The notes beneath the pieces are model-generated. The model had not been told where the DNA came from. It made no database searches and saw nothing but the letters and a program-made list of their open reading frames with translations. This document shows positions 32,628-42,185 of a stretch of DNA of 64,000 nucleotides, piece after piece (the stretch's first letter is position 1; every line of letters begins with the position of its first letter). The translations under genes and the position numbers were made by a program. This stretch comes from Reichenbachiella ulvae (lineage in GTDB: Bacteria; Bacteroidota; Bacteroidia; Cytophagales; Cyclobacteriaceae), in NCBI RefSeq assembly GCF_025833875.1, contig NZ_JAOYOD010000001.1:2852001-2916000 (forward strand), in the 5' to 3' direction.

Positions 32628-34271
32628 CTATTTTTTTCTTTGGAGCAACTGATAAGTGAAAAGTGAGGGCACCTTTCTCAATTCCTGATTGGTAGCTGCG
32701 ATGTAGGGTTGAGGACCATATTGGATTTTGATAGGGCGATTGGCATGAACCCCCACCAGTCGAGCTGAGGGGCCGTCTTTCATGCCATCCAGGGTGACCT
32801 CCTCCTCCTGATCAAAGCCATTCAGAAAGTTCACCTTGACATTCCAAAAAGTGGTAAACGCCCCATGCGAAGGTTTCCAATATCCTGCCCCTCCACCTGC
32901 AAAAAGCGGATAGCTCTGCTGACCATTCAGATCCACATATACCGTGATGTTATCAAACAGGTTTTGGTGATTGGCCCCTGAATGCTGGTCCAGGACGGGT
33001 TCCTGATAGACAAAACAATTGGAGTATACGCTTTTGGTCGCGTGGGTATTGAAACTCAGAGGATGTTTCACACGATTGCGTACATGCAGGTTAGACACGA
33101 ACACATTGTGTACACTGCCCATACTCACCGAGTAGTGAGCCATCTTCTCGCCTGTGGTTTCGATATTGTCAATGGTCACATTGGATATCTGCTCCGTCAG
33201 GATTCCACTGTCTGCATTTTTGATCTTCACATCTGTGACCCAGCCATTGAATAAGTTGGTAAGGTAGATGGCATTGTATCCGTCCTCTACATGATGGGCG
33301 ATATTGGGTGCCATTGGAAACTCAATATTGAAATGCTCAATCCCCACTTCCTCGAGATGTTTCCACTCCACCAACTTGGGATTCCAGCCGACTCTAATAT
33401 CATGTAGCAAAGGGTCTTTGATTCTGAAGCTTCCCTTTTTCACCTCTTCGATTTGTACTTGTTGGATCACCAGCGCATGGTCCGGGTAGTTCCAGTGATG
33501 AGACCCTACTTTGAGCTTTGCTCCATCATAGAGCTCCTCGATCAGTGACCCCTCCTTTCCTTCCGGATTGTACCATTCTATCAGAGCGACATCTCCGACC
33601 TTTAGACCTTGTGTTGATGAGGCTTTGATCCAGTGTTGGCCTCTTTGACCAGCGCTTAATTCCGCCAGTACATGGGGAGCCTCATCATATTTATCCAGGT
33701 AGGACTTTACTCTTGCCCCTTCTACTTGCACCCAAATCATGCCTCCCGACCAGGCATATTGGGAAAAGGGTAAGTCTAGATTATTCTCTGGTTCGCGCTG
33801 TCTTTTGTCCAGCTCTACGAGGTATTCGCGCAGCTCTGCCAGCGCCTCGGGATCTTCGAAATAGCGCATAGGTCTGGGATAGTAAAGTGTCGTCCCTCCA
33901 CTGCCGCTACCTGCCCCACTCAGTACCAAATCGCTCCTTCGGATATAAAGAACCTCGCTCAAGATAAATCTCCCAGCAGGAAATACGACTCGTACCTTTC
34001 CCTCAGTCTGGTGGGCTGTCTCCATCGCCTGGCGCAGCGCCCGACTGTCATCGAGTCCATCATCAGGGATCGCCCCAAAATCGCTGACATTGATTACCTC
34101 AGCTTCTGTCTGAAATGGAATCTCCTCCTCACTGAAATGATAGCCTGCATAAGAGAAATCAGGTAAATAATGTTCCTTCTGGACACTGGACTGGGTCAAT
34201 ATCTGTGGCAATTGCGCCTGTAAGCTTGCGCTGGCAAATAAGAAGATCGCGCAGAATAGATGTCTTTTCAT
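32628..34271 (-). CDS. DUF4955-type right-handed beta-helix protein, candidate polysaccharide lyase
   Basis: A secreted protein of about 547 residues from the start at 34271 (MKRHLFCAIFLFASASLQAQ, signal peptide). The longer open frame runs back into the neighbouring gene and is rejected. Right after the signal it has PDFSYAGYHFSEEEIP, shared almost exactly with the next gene upstream, then VINVSDFGAIPDDGLDDSRALRQAM, the classic opening of pectate-lyase-like beta-helices (Pectate_lyase_3), and repeated short strands to the end (IYLTNLFNGWVTDVKIKNAD, NVTIDNIETTGEK). It lacks the T9SS tail of its neighbour. It closes the susC-to-DUF4955 operon, 11 bp after the previous gene. Catalytic activity is unproven; lyase or hydrolase action on a uronate-containing glycan is inferred from fold and context. 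Confidence 0.85.
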   Translation of the reverse strand: MKRHLFCAIFLFASASLQAQLPQILTQSSVQKEHYLPDFSYAGYHFSEEEIPFQTEAEVINVSDFGAIPDDGLDDSRALRQAMETAHQTEGKVRVVFPAGRFILSEVLYIRRSDLVLSGAGSGSGGTTLYYPRPMRYFEDPEALAELREYLVELDKRQREPENNLDLPFSQYAWSGGMIWVQVEGARVKSYLDKYDEAPHVLAELSAGQRGQHWIKASSTQGLKVGDVALIEWYNPEGKEGSLIEELYDGAKLKVGSHHWNYPDHALVIQQVQIEEVKKGSFRIKDPLLHDIRVGWNPKLVEWKHLEEVGIEHFNIEFPMAPNIAHHVEDGYNAIYLTNLFNGWVTDVKIKNADSGILTEQISNVTIDNIETTGEKMAHYSVSMGSVHNVFVSNLHVRNRVKHPLSFNTHATKSVYSNCFVYQEPVLDQHSGANHQNLFDNITVYVDLNGQQSYPLFAGGGAGYWKPSHGAFTTFWNVKVNFLNGFDQEEEVTLDGMKDGPSARLVGVHANRPIKIQYGPQPYIAATNQELRKVPSLFTYQLLQRKK

Positions 34272-34282
34272 TTTGGTCTTGA

Positions 34283-36919
34283 TTAAAATTCTTGTTTGAT
34301 CAATGGCAAGGTTTGTTGTTGATTCGGAGACAAAAGCTGTAACAGGTATACTCCAGGTGACAAACTCGTTAGATCCATTTCGAATCGTCTGGATGTGGGC
34401 TGCCAGCTTTTCCATAGGCGCCCTGAAGAATCGAGAACGCGAACCCCTATTATGTCCTGATCCGCCATGAGTGTGATTCGATCTCTGGCAGGGTTAGGAT
34501 AGATATGAAATGCGGATTGGGTTTCATCCAATCCAAGCACCTCTTCAGCTATGATGCTGATGTCTATGACTGCTTCATTCTTTGACCCTTTGTCATCAAT
34601 GGCGATGGCTTTCAATGTATAGTCTCCAGCCGCCAGGGCAAACAACTCTGGGTCCAGATCCTCGCGATCCCCCCAGATGTAGGGCGGGTTAACTTCTTCC
34701 CTTAAAAATTCATCATTGAGATAAAGATCCACCCTGGCGATAGAGCCGTCTCCATCCTCAGCCAGGACATCCACATAGACAGGTACACCTTCATCTATAC
34801 TTAGGGCAGTAGGTTCGGAAAAGCTAACTGTAGGGAGTTCATTCACTATCAACGTTTGTTCCACGTCGGCAGTCAGGCCGTCATTGTCGGTCACCACTGC
34901 CTTTAGGAGATAGCTTCCACTTTGCATCGCACTGAGCATATTTTCTCCTTCCCAGACATAAGGTGACGCAGTTAAGGTAGACACCGTCGCACCATCCAGA
35001 TACAAATCTACTGATGCGATACTGCCATCTTCATCGCTCGCAGATACTTCCACTACGACATCTGTCCCCGCCTCCATCAGCTCGCTCTCCGCGGGCCTCA
35101 CAAATTCGATTAGGGGTTCCATTCCGACGATGATCTCTATTTCTTCACGGGTCACATTACCGGCATCATCTATCGCTTCCAGTTTCAGCTTGTATTGTCC
35201 TGCTTCCATTTGCTGCAAGGGAGTATCCAGATCGCCATTCCAGAGGTAGGGCGCTTCAGTATCTTCTCGAATCAACAGCTCATTGATATACAGACTCACC
35301 GCAGTGATACTGCCATCAGGGTCACTGGCCTCTGCTTCTACACTGAGATCCGTACCTATCGCTAGTCGGTCCCCTTGTCCCGGAGAGACAAACTTCAGCT
35401 TTGGCAAGGTATTCAAGGCCTCCAGCCTCAATGACAATTGCGCCTCAAACAAAGAAGCCGGCTCCACTTGTTGTCCTTCCAGTTCGTTGAGGCCGGTATC
35501 GGTAAGGGTCACATTCTGATCCGCCTGAAAGCCTACGAAAAATGGTTCTGCATAAGTATTGCCATTGCGAGACATGCTCCATAGATCATAGCCAATGTTG
35601 CCAGTAGATCGATGTTTGAAATTCCAGAAAGTCAAATGACGCGCATGGTGTGGGTAGCTTTCGTGGGGGCCGCCATTCTTGTTGAACACGCCCCCGTTTA
35701 CGTTATCCACCAGAGTGGCATAGGGCTGCCCACTGTGACTGTCAAATGACTGATCCACCTGCATTTCATGTCGGAGGTAAACGGTATTCACTCCAGAGTA
35801 GCCTGTACCTGGTCCGTGGTGTTGACCCGCCTGATCTATGCAGTCTTTGACCAGTAAACCATAGCTTCTTCGCGTTAAAAATGAAGCGTGCCCTTTTTTA
35901 CCTGAGAGGGTAATATTCTCTATGGTCACAGCCAGTGAATGCCTGACATCCACCACCTGACTCCAGCTGCGAAATTCGCAATTGCGTATCCAGGCATTGC
36001 TCGTATTGTTGAATTGAATGGCATTCCACGCATAGTCATGGATGTCATCCTTGTGATGTACAAAGTCTTCCCCATAGTTTTCCCAATTGGAGCTAAAAAG
36101 GATGTCCTCCACTCCTACCTCCTTGATAGTAGGTAAGAGGCGCAGCTGATATTTACTATCTACTTCAGGCAAATCTGTCTGAACAGGATTTTTAAACCTG
36201 ACACGGTTCCCACTTATGGATTCAATCAGATGCGGTTCATGCACTGTCATACCCCCAGTAGCACCAAACAGGCGCGTCCAGTCGCTGGACAACTCCAGAT
36301 CTCCAAAATGTGCCCTCGCAAAAGCCTCACTTTTGTGACTGATGTAAACGATCATTCCCGGTTCCAAAGCTGAAGGATCCTCGACCATTACCTCATGACT
36401 TCCCCTCAGCGATGAGCCCTCTAGATAGGTGAGCACAGGAGCCGAAATATCGTCAGGTTTAAACAAGAACTGCCAATGGCCATTCTTGACTCGCATTTGG
36501 TCCATGTAAATTTCCGTTTGGTCAGTACCGCTTCCCTTGAGCACTATGCTATCTCTGGATACTTGCAGAAAGTGGTTGACGTCATTATCCTCACTGACCA
36601 CAAAGCGTCCGGCAGGAAAGTAAACAACAGCAGGGCCTTCGTGGGCCTGAGCTGCATCTATGGCTGCCTGAATGGCCGTGTCGTCATGCAACTCATCCGT
36701 CCCGTCAGCTCCATAGTCCGTCACATCAAAGTAGGTCCATCCACTGACATCCGGGATTTCCTCTTCAGAAAAATGATAGCCAGCATAGGAATAATCAGGT
36801 AGCCTACTGATCTGACCCGCTTCTTGGTCAGCCACATATTCCTCCCATATGGGAGCTACTTGTGCTTTAGAAAAAGTCACAAGTCTCATGGCCATTATGA
36901 ATAGTAATAATTTTCTCAT
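34283..36919 (-). CDS. DUF4955-type beta-helix protein with Ig-like repeats and T9SS sorting domain
   Basis: Exported multidomain protein, about 878 residues from MRKLLLFIMAMRLVTFSKAQ (36919). After the signal peptide comes PDYSYAGYHFSEEEIP and a beta-helix domain (YFDVTDYGADGTDELHDDTAIQAAI; residues ~40-480) with His-rich conserved patches (GQHHGPGTGYSG, HESYPHHARHLTFW). Three Ig-like modules follow, each with a repeated (D/E)DGSI(A/T)(S/R/A)V(D/S)LY signature, then a C-terminal type IX sorting domain (IYPNPARDRITL ... GVYLLQL). So it is secreted to the cell surface or medium by T9SS. It probably attacks the polymer outside the cell; its smaller paralogue downstream would act on fragments. 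Both are candidate lyases feeding the GH88 enzyme. Confidence 0.87.
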   Translation of the reverse strand: MRKLLLFIMAMRLVTFSKAQVAPIWEEYVADQEAGQISRLPDYSYAGYHFSEEEIPDVSGWTYFDVTDYGADGTDELHDDTAIQAAIDAAQAHEGPAVVYFPAGRFVVSEDNDVNHFLQVSRDSIVLKGSGTDQTEIYMDQMRVKNGHWQFLFKPDDISAPVLTYLEGSSLRGSHEVMVEDPSALEPGMIVYISHKSEAFARAHFGDLELSSDWTRLFGATGGMTVHEPHLIESISGNRVRFKNPVQTDLPEVDSKYQLRLLPTIKEVGVEDILFSSNWENYGEDFVHHKDDIHDYAWNAIQFNNTSNAWIRNCEFRSWSQVVDVRHSLAVTIENITLSGKKGHASFLTRRSYGLLVKDCIDQAGQHHGPGTGYSGVNTVYLRHEMQVDQSFDSHSGQPYATLVDNVNGGVFNKNGGPHESYPHHARHLTFWNFKHRSTGNIGYDLWSMSRNGNTYAEPFFVGFQADQNVTLTDTGLNELEGQQVEPASLFEAQLSLRLEALNTLPKLKFVSPGQGDRLAIGTDLSVEAEASDPDGSITAVSLYINELLIREDTEAPYLWNGDLDTPLQQMEAGQYKLKLEAIDDAGNVTREEIEIIVGMEPLIEFVRPAESELMEAGTDVVVEVSASDEDGSIASVDLYLDGATVSTLTASPYVWEGENMLSAMQSGSYLLKAVVTDNDGLTADVEQTLIVNELPTVSFSEPTALSIDEGVPVYVDVLAEDGDGSIARVDLYLNDEFLREEVNPPYIWGDREDLDPELFALAAGDYTLKAIAIDDKGSKNEAVIDISIIAEEVLGLDETQSAFHIYPNPARDRITLMADQDIIGVRVLDSSGRLWKSWQPTSRRFEMDLTSLSPGVYLLQLLSPNQQQTLPLIKQEF

Positions 36920-36989
36920 GCTTCGCTTTTGGTTTGATAAAACTCCTAACCCCATCATCTCTGGGGTTAAGAGATCAAATTGCTTTCGA

Positions 36990-39386
36990 TTATGGGCTAG
37001 TGACTCCAAGGTCCACCTCTAGATAAGTCCCCTTGAAATTCTGGTTGTATACTGCCATCACCAGCTTACCTGTTTTCGCATCTGGCTTCACTTCGATGGC
37101 CGCTTTTCCATTGGCCATATTGATTACTTCGCTACCAGTCGGAGTGCCCTGATTTTTGATCAGCGTTCCTCCTGCCAGACATTGAAAATAAGCCCGATCC
37201 TGATAGTCCAGACATTGCAGTCCATTGGTGTCTATGGCTTTGGCGGTGACCAGATAGTTGCCATTAGGGAGAATAGAAGCAGACAAAACCAGTTCGTCGG
37301 GCGAACCCGCTTGCTCAAAGCTATAATTGACCTCCATGCTGTCCTTAGCTACTATTTTCCTTCCATCATATACTATGGCCTCCAGGGTATTCACTCCTTC
37401 ACGGAAATCAATGTCCCAATTAAGTCCTGAAGCCGGGTATTGGTTGATGTCCTTTTTCTTTTTGCCTTGACTTTGACCATTGAGAATCAGCTCTACCTCT
37501 TTGCCATTGCTGAATACACAGAGGTTCTTGCTCTTGCCCTCTGGCCCTGATCGCTCAGTCCAGGTATGAGATTCGATATAGGCGAATGGCTCAGTTCCCC
37601 AATAACTCTTGAATACATAAAAGGCATCCTTAGGATTTCCGGCTCTGTCCGCCAAGCCTTTTTCGTTGAGATAAGGGATGTCATTTTCTGGTCTCAGCGG
37701 GGTCCCGAAATCCTTGAAAGCCCACTGTGCCGATCCCGCGAATGACTCGTGCGTCTCAGTGATCTTCAGGTACCAATCGAACAGATCCACGATGTAATTT
37801 TCGCTCCAATCCCCTTCGTTGGCGATGTTCTTATACTCCACCTGATTGATGGGCTCCTCCCAGTCTCCGGTGCTGATCTCACCATCTCCGGTAATTGGGT
37901 TTTCCGTATGTCTGCCATAAAAACTCGACCCCCCATACTCCATGTGCAAGAAATGGTCGTATTTCTTCAGGGATTTTTCCAAAGCGTTTTGATAGCCCTT
38001 GTAGGTACCGCTGTACCAGCCCGACCAGATCGAAGGACTGAACACATCGACGATATCAGCCCCAGCATAATACTTACGAATGGAGGTCATTCGACTGGGA
38101 TCCAGCTGATGAGCCAGATCATTTAGTTCAGAGAGAAAGGCATTGATAGCCGCCTCATCATCGCCCCCTTCAAAATCCGGCAACCAGTAGATCTCATTGC
38201 CCAATGACCAAAACACAATGCTCGGATGGTTGTAGTTCTGTTGGATCATTTCTGTCAGTAGGTTTCGGGTGTTGTCTTTCCACACCTCGTCTCCTACACC
38301 CCCACGGCACCATGGCAGCTCATCCCACACCAAAATCCCTAACTCATCACAAGCCTTATACACTTCAGGATCTTGCGGATAGTGACCCAGGCGAACGAAA
38401 TTGGCTCCCATCTCTTTGATCATGGCCATGTCCTTGCGGTGCATCTCGTTGCTCATCGCAGCTCCGACTCCAGCGGATTCCTCATGCCTGTGCGTACCAC
38501 GCAGCAGCAAGCGCTCTCCATTTAGATAGAAAGGACCATTCTGCTTGAACTCGAACCAGCGGTAGCCCACTCTATCCTGTGCCTGATCTATGACCTTCCC
38601 ATTTTGCAACAACTCCACCTTGACTGTATACAGCTGCGGCCGATCCACATGCCAGAGCTTAGGTTTACTCAGTTCGAACGAAAGGCGCTGATTGACCGCT
38701 GATTGTTGCTTTTCGAACACCAGTTTAGCCAATGGGTCATATACCCTGACACGCATCGTAGCATCCTGCACCTTACCATCTGCTTGCACCTCTATCTCAG
38801 TTTTAGCAGATTGCTTTGATACCACGGGAGTAGAAATTTTCAATCCCCTGATACGTGAAGTGGCAGTTTGTACCAACCAAACGTCACGATTAATTCCACC
38901 ATAAATAAAGAAGTCAGACTTTTGAGATGGGATGATCTGACGGTCATATCCATTGTCTACTCTTACCGCAATCTGATTGTCCCCTTCGGTTAAATAGTCC
39001 GTCAGTTCTACTTCGAAAGACAGGTAGCCTCCAATGTGTCCTCCTGCCTTCTTTCCGTTGACATAGACCTCGGTCACGATATTGGAGGACTCAAAATTTA
39101 GAAAGTAGCGAGAATCAGCTAATTTCTCGATTTTAAAGCTTTTGCGATACCAGCTGGCATCTCTTCGATAGCCGGGTATCTGATCCATGACATCCTCGGC
39201 ATTCCAGGTATGGGGTAGCACTACATCTTCCCATCCGTTGGCCTCATTGGCTTCCCTGACTGTGGGTGCTGCCTGTTCCAGATATTCCCATCCAGAATTG
39301 AAATTCGTTTTTTGTCTATCCTTTCCATGCACCCCGACAGCTGCTATTAAGCCCAGAGCCACGGCCATTATTCTGGCTACTTTCAT
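36990..39386 (-). CDS. Glycoside hydrolase family 2 enzyme (beta-galactosidase/beta-glucuronidase type)
   Basis: Exo-acting retaining glycosidase, 798 residues, with an N-terminal signal peptide (MKVARIMAVALGLIAAVGVHG). The three GH2 parts are visible: jelly-roll sugar-binding domain (VVLPHTWNAEDV ... GYRRDASWYRKSF), Ig-like domain, and TIM barrel with the acid/base Glu in WSLGNEIYWLPDF and the nucleophile Glu in HMEYGGSSFYG. C-terminal Ig-like domains follow (LILNGQSQGKKKKD). Specificity among galactosidase, glucuronidase and mannosidase cannot be fixed. It lies 12 bp after GH88 and 70 bp before the DUF4955 pair in the same operon. Confidence 0.93.
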   Translation of the reverse strand: MKVARIMAVALGLIAAVGVHGKDRQKTNFNSGWEYLEQAAPTVREANEANGWEDVVLPHTWNAEDVMDQIPGYRRDASWYRKSFKIEKLADSRYFLNFESSNIVTEVYVNGKKAGGHIGGYLSFEVELTDYLTEGDNQIAVRVDNGYDRQIIPSQKSDFFIYGGINRDVWLVQTATSRIRGLKISTPVVSKQSAKTEIEVQADGKVQDATMRVRVYDPLAKLVFEKQQSAVNQRLSFELSKPKLWHVDRPQLYTVKVELLQNGKVIDQAQDRVGYRWFEFKQNGPFYLNGERLLLRGTHRHEESAGVGAAMSNEMHRKDMAMIKEMGANFVRLGHYPQDPEVYKACDELGILVWDELPWCRGGVGDEVWKDNTRNLLTEMIQQNYNHPSIVFWSLGNEIYWLPDFEGGDDEAAINAFLSELNDLAHQLDPSRMTSIRKYYAGADIVDVFSPSIWSGWYSGTYKGYQNALEKSLKKYDHFLHMEYGGSSFYGRHTENPITGDGEISTGDWEEPINQVEYKNIANEGDWSENYIVDLFDWYLKITETHESFAGSAQWAFKDFGTPLRPENDIPYLNEKGLADRAGNPKDAFYVFKSYWGTEPFAYIESHTWTERSGPEGKSKNLCVFSNGKEVELILNGQSQGKKKKDINQYPASGLNWDIDFREGVNTLEAIVYDGRKIVAKDSMEVNYSFEQAGSPDELVLSASILPNGNYLVTAKAIDTNGLQCLDYQDRAYFQCLAGGTLIKNQGTPTGSEVINMANGKAAIEVKPDAKTGKLVMAVYNQNFKGTYLEVDLGVTSP

Positions 39387-39398
39387 TATTCCTTTTCT

Positions 39399-40592
39399 TT
39401 ATTCGTATTGGTTCGTTTTTGCTCTGTACATCGCCTCCAGGAAGTAATAATCACCGTAGGCAATAGGCACATCTATTTCATCATCTTTGGGGTAGTTGCC
39501 CGTGCTGTGTCCCAATACAAATGGAACCACTAAACCAGAGGGCAATACATAGGCATCAGATTTCAACACCTCAATCAATGAATTGGCATAATCCGAATAA
39601 GACTGCTCGTTGGTTTGAGCCGCTAGTTCCAGCAATGCAGAGGCCACTACTGCAGAAGCAGAAGCATCTTTTGGAGCATCGGGGATATTCGGGTCGCTCA
39701 TGTCCCAGTATAGGATATTATCATCCGTTTGATTGGATAGCTCTATGACAAAATCAGCGATTTTTTTGGCGTGATTCAGAAACTTTTCATCGCCAGTGTA
39801 GCGGTAAACCATGGTATAACCATACAATCCCCAGCCTTGCCCCCTGGACCATAGCGACTCTACATTCAACCCTTGATGGGTCAATTTGTTTTGCACTTCG
39901 CCCGTTTCTGGGTTGTAATCCACGACATGGTAGCTGCTGTGATCCGGCCGATAATGATTGACCATCGTTTTTTCTGCATGAGAAACTGCCGCTTGATAAA
40001 AACTGCTGTCTCCTGATAGCTGTGTTGCTTCGAAGAGCAACTCCAGATTCATCATGTTGTCGATGATGACTGGGAAGTCCCATTTTTCTTTACCGAATTC
40101 CCAGGACTTGATGCACCCCACTGTAGGGCTATAGCGCGTCATTAGGGTTTTGGCACTTTGAATGATCACTTCCTTATATGACTCCTCTTTTGTGATTTCA
40201 TAGGCATTGCCAAAACTGCAATAGACTTTGAAGCCCATGTCATGGGTATAGTCATTCCATTTCTCTTTCTCCATATAAGGCAACCACTCCAGGGCACGAT
40301 CCAGATATTTTTGATCGCCCGTGAGCTGATAGATATACATCAGACTACCCGGAAAAAAGCCACTCGTCCAGTCTTTAGAAGGTACGCCTCTCACCGATTT
40401 GTCCTCCTCTAAACACCTTGGAAAACCAACAGAATCCACTTCATATTGGAGTAGATAATCAAACCGACCCGTCAGGGTCGATTTGATGTCCGTGTGTTGC
40501 TGCTCCTTTTTACTTTCTTCACTGCTGCTTTTCTCCTCACATGAGAAAAAGAAAAACAGGCATCCTATCACTAAAAGATTCAGTCTGCTCAT
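39399..40592 (-). CDS. Glycoside hydrolase family 88 unsaturated glucuronyl hydrolase, lipoprotein
   Basis: Removes 4,5-unsaturated uronic acid from the non-reducing end of oligosaccharides made by polysaccharide lyases. The 397 residues start with a lipoprotein signal (LLVIGCLFFFFSC), followed by an acidic/Ser-rich linker. The (alpha/alpha)6 barrel shows the two catalytic-site Asp regions, THDMGFKVYCSFGNAY and VIIDNMMNLELLFEA, and the conserved SRGQGWGLYGYTMVYRYTGD. Its presence implies that a lyase acts upstream in the pathway. The start lies 3 bp after the susD stop, so it is tightly coupled to the uptake genes. Confidence 0.93.
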   Translation of the reverse strand: MSRLNLLVIGCLFFFFSCEEKSSSEESKKEQQHTDIKSTLTGRFDYLLQYEVDSVGFPRCLEEDKSVRGVPSKDWTSGFFPGSLMYIYQLTGDQKYLDRALEWLPYMEKEKWNDYTHDMGFKVYCSFGNAYEITKEESYKEVIIQSAKTLMTRYSPTVGCIKSWEFGKEKWDFPVIIDNMMNLELLFEATQLSGDSSFYQAAVSHAEKTMVNHYRPDHSSYHVVDYNPETGEVQNKLTHQGLNVESLWSRGQGWGLYGYTMVYRYTGDEKFLNHAKKIADFVIELSNQTDDNILYWDMSDPNIPDAPKDASASAVVASALLELAAQTNEQSYSDYANSLIEVLKSDAYVLPSGLVVPFVLGHSTGNYPKDDEIDVPIAYGDYYFLEAMYRAKTNQYE

Positions 40593-40595
40593 TTC

Positions 40596-42173
40596 TTAGT
40601 ATCCGTCGTTTTGGAAAAGATTTTCATTTCGATCTACATCCGCCTGGTATTTCGGGAAATAGTAGTCTCTGGCAGGATCGAAGTTTTGTTGTTCCAGTCC
40701 AGAAGCACCAAATGCCTGTACACCCAGATTTCTTCTTTTGATATCAAACCATCTTACTCCTTCGAATGCCAACTCCAACCTACGATCGTCCAACACCAAA
40801 TCGCGGAACGCATCTTGACCCAAACCACTGTTGACATTGGCAGGAACGGTGCGATCGTTACTGGCATCTCCATCGAGCTCTCTTCTGGCTCTGGACCTCA
40901 CTTGATTCACATATCCTTCTGCCTCAGCATTCGGTCCTCCATTGATTTCGTTCAATGCTTCTGCTGCAGTCAACAGTACTTCAGCATACCTCATGACAGG
41001 AAAATCCAATTCTGAATCACGACCATTGCTACCTGCTGGCAGACCCGATTCGCCCACTGCTCTAAAGTATTTGGCAATGTGAGGTCTAGGGACATTTCGA
41101 GCAATGGCGCCCCAATCCGTATATGGAGTCTCTACCCCCTCGTAAACGAGAAGAGTGTCAAAGCTCACGGCATGTCTGTAATCCTGGTTTGACCAGGTGT
41201 TGAATACTTCAATCGTCGGAACGGCTACACTCCAGCCCTCGCCTAGTTCGAATCGCTCGTCTCCTCTTGGGCCAGTCACAGAGGCCAAATAATCAATCGC
41301 AGCATTGGTTCCCCCTAAACTACCCGGATTACCAGAGGCATCTCCCCCGATGAAACTCACTTCAAACAATACCTCATCAGAACTCTCTACAGCCGCCGGA
41401 TTGAACAATTCGGAATAGTCTGTTTCCAAGCCATACTGGAAAGCTCCGCTGTTGTCAATGACATATTTGGCTTCATCGTATGCATTTTGCCAGTTGCCCA
41501 AAGTCAGATGAACAGAAGCTAAAAACCCTGCGGCTGTTCCCTTTCCAGGTCTGGATCTCACCATCGGCACATCCGGCAACCACTGCTTGGCATATTCCAA
41601 ATCTTCGATGATTCCGGTATACACTTCAGCTTCGCTGGTCTGTGGCAGACTGTACGCCAGATCAGGATCAGAGAAAGCAAAATCTATATAAGGAATCTCT
41701 CCAAAAAGTCTCACAAAATTGTAGTGTACGAAAGCTCTCAAGAATCTCGCTTCTGCGACGATAGGATTGATATCGTCCTCGTCCGCTTCCACATTTTTAG
41801 CTCCCTCGATGGCATAGTTTACAGCTGCCAGTATTTCGTAACCTTTGGGCCAGAAAGCAGACACCATCCCATTGTTTGAGCTCATGCTCATTTGATCCAC
41901 TTCTATCCTTCTGGACGAAGTAGTTTGATCACCAATAGATACCATATCGCCTCTTAACATGAGGGACATGGACAGCTTCCTACCCCAGAAACCTTCGTGT
42001 CCGACCAGGGAGTAACCACCATTGACTCCATTGGCTACATCTGCAGGGGTTCTGTAGATCGCCTCTGGAGACAAAATCCCTACAGGTTCTTCTTCTAAAC
42101 TTCCGCATGAATTTGCTCCGAGTGTCATCACCAAAGCCAAACATGCCCAAATTGTATATTTAAATTTTTTCAT
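40596..42173 (-). CDS. SusD/RagB-family glycan-binding lipoprotein
   Basis: Outer-surface lid of a SusCD transporter. The 525 residues begin with a lipobox (MTLGANSC) and have the RagB/SusD TPR-rich fold: NGVNGGYSLVGHEGFWGRK near the N-terminus, AEARFLRAFVHYNFVRLFGEIPYIDF, and the C-terminal RYAEVLLTAAEALNEINGG ... AFEGVRWFDIKRRN with the DYYFPKYQADVDRNENLFQNDGY ending. Located 12 bp after susC and 3 bp before GH88. The glycan is unknown. Confidence 0.96.
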   Translation of the reverse strand: MKKFKYTIWACLALVMTLGANSCGSLEEEPVGILSPEAIYRTPADVANGVNGGYSLVGHEGFWGRKLSMSLMLRGDMVSIGDQTTSSRRIEVDQMSMSSNNGMVSAFWPKGYEILAAVNYAIEGAKNVEADEDDINPIVAEARFLRAFVHYNFVRLFGEIPYIDFAFSDPDLAYSLPQTSEAEVYTGIIEDLEYAKQWLPDVPMVRSRPGKGTAAGFLASVHLTLGNWQNAYDEAKYVIDNSGAFQYGLETDYSELFNPAAVESSDEVLFEVSFIGGDASGNPGSLGGTNAAIDYLASVTGPRGDERFELGEGWSVAVPTIEVFNTWSNQDYRHAVSFDTLLVYEGVETPYTDWGAIARNVPRPHIAKYFRAVGESGLPAGSNGRDSELDFPVMRYAEVLLTAAEALNEINGGPNAEAEGYVNQVRSRARRELDGDASNDRTVPANVNSGLGQDAFRDLVLDDRRLELAFEGVRWFDIKRRNLGVQAFGASGLEQQNFDPARDYYFPKYQADVDRNENLFQNDGY

Positions 42174-42185
42174 GATTCTCCTCTT

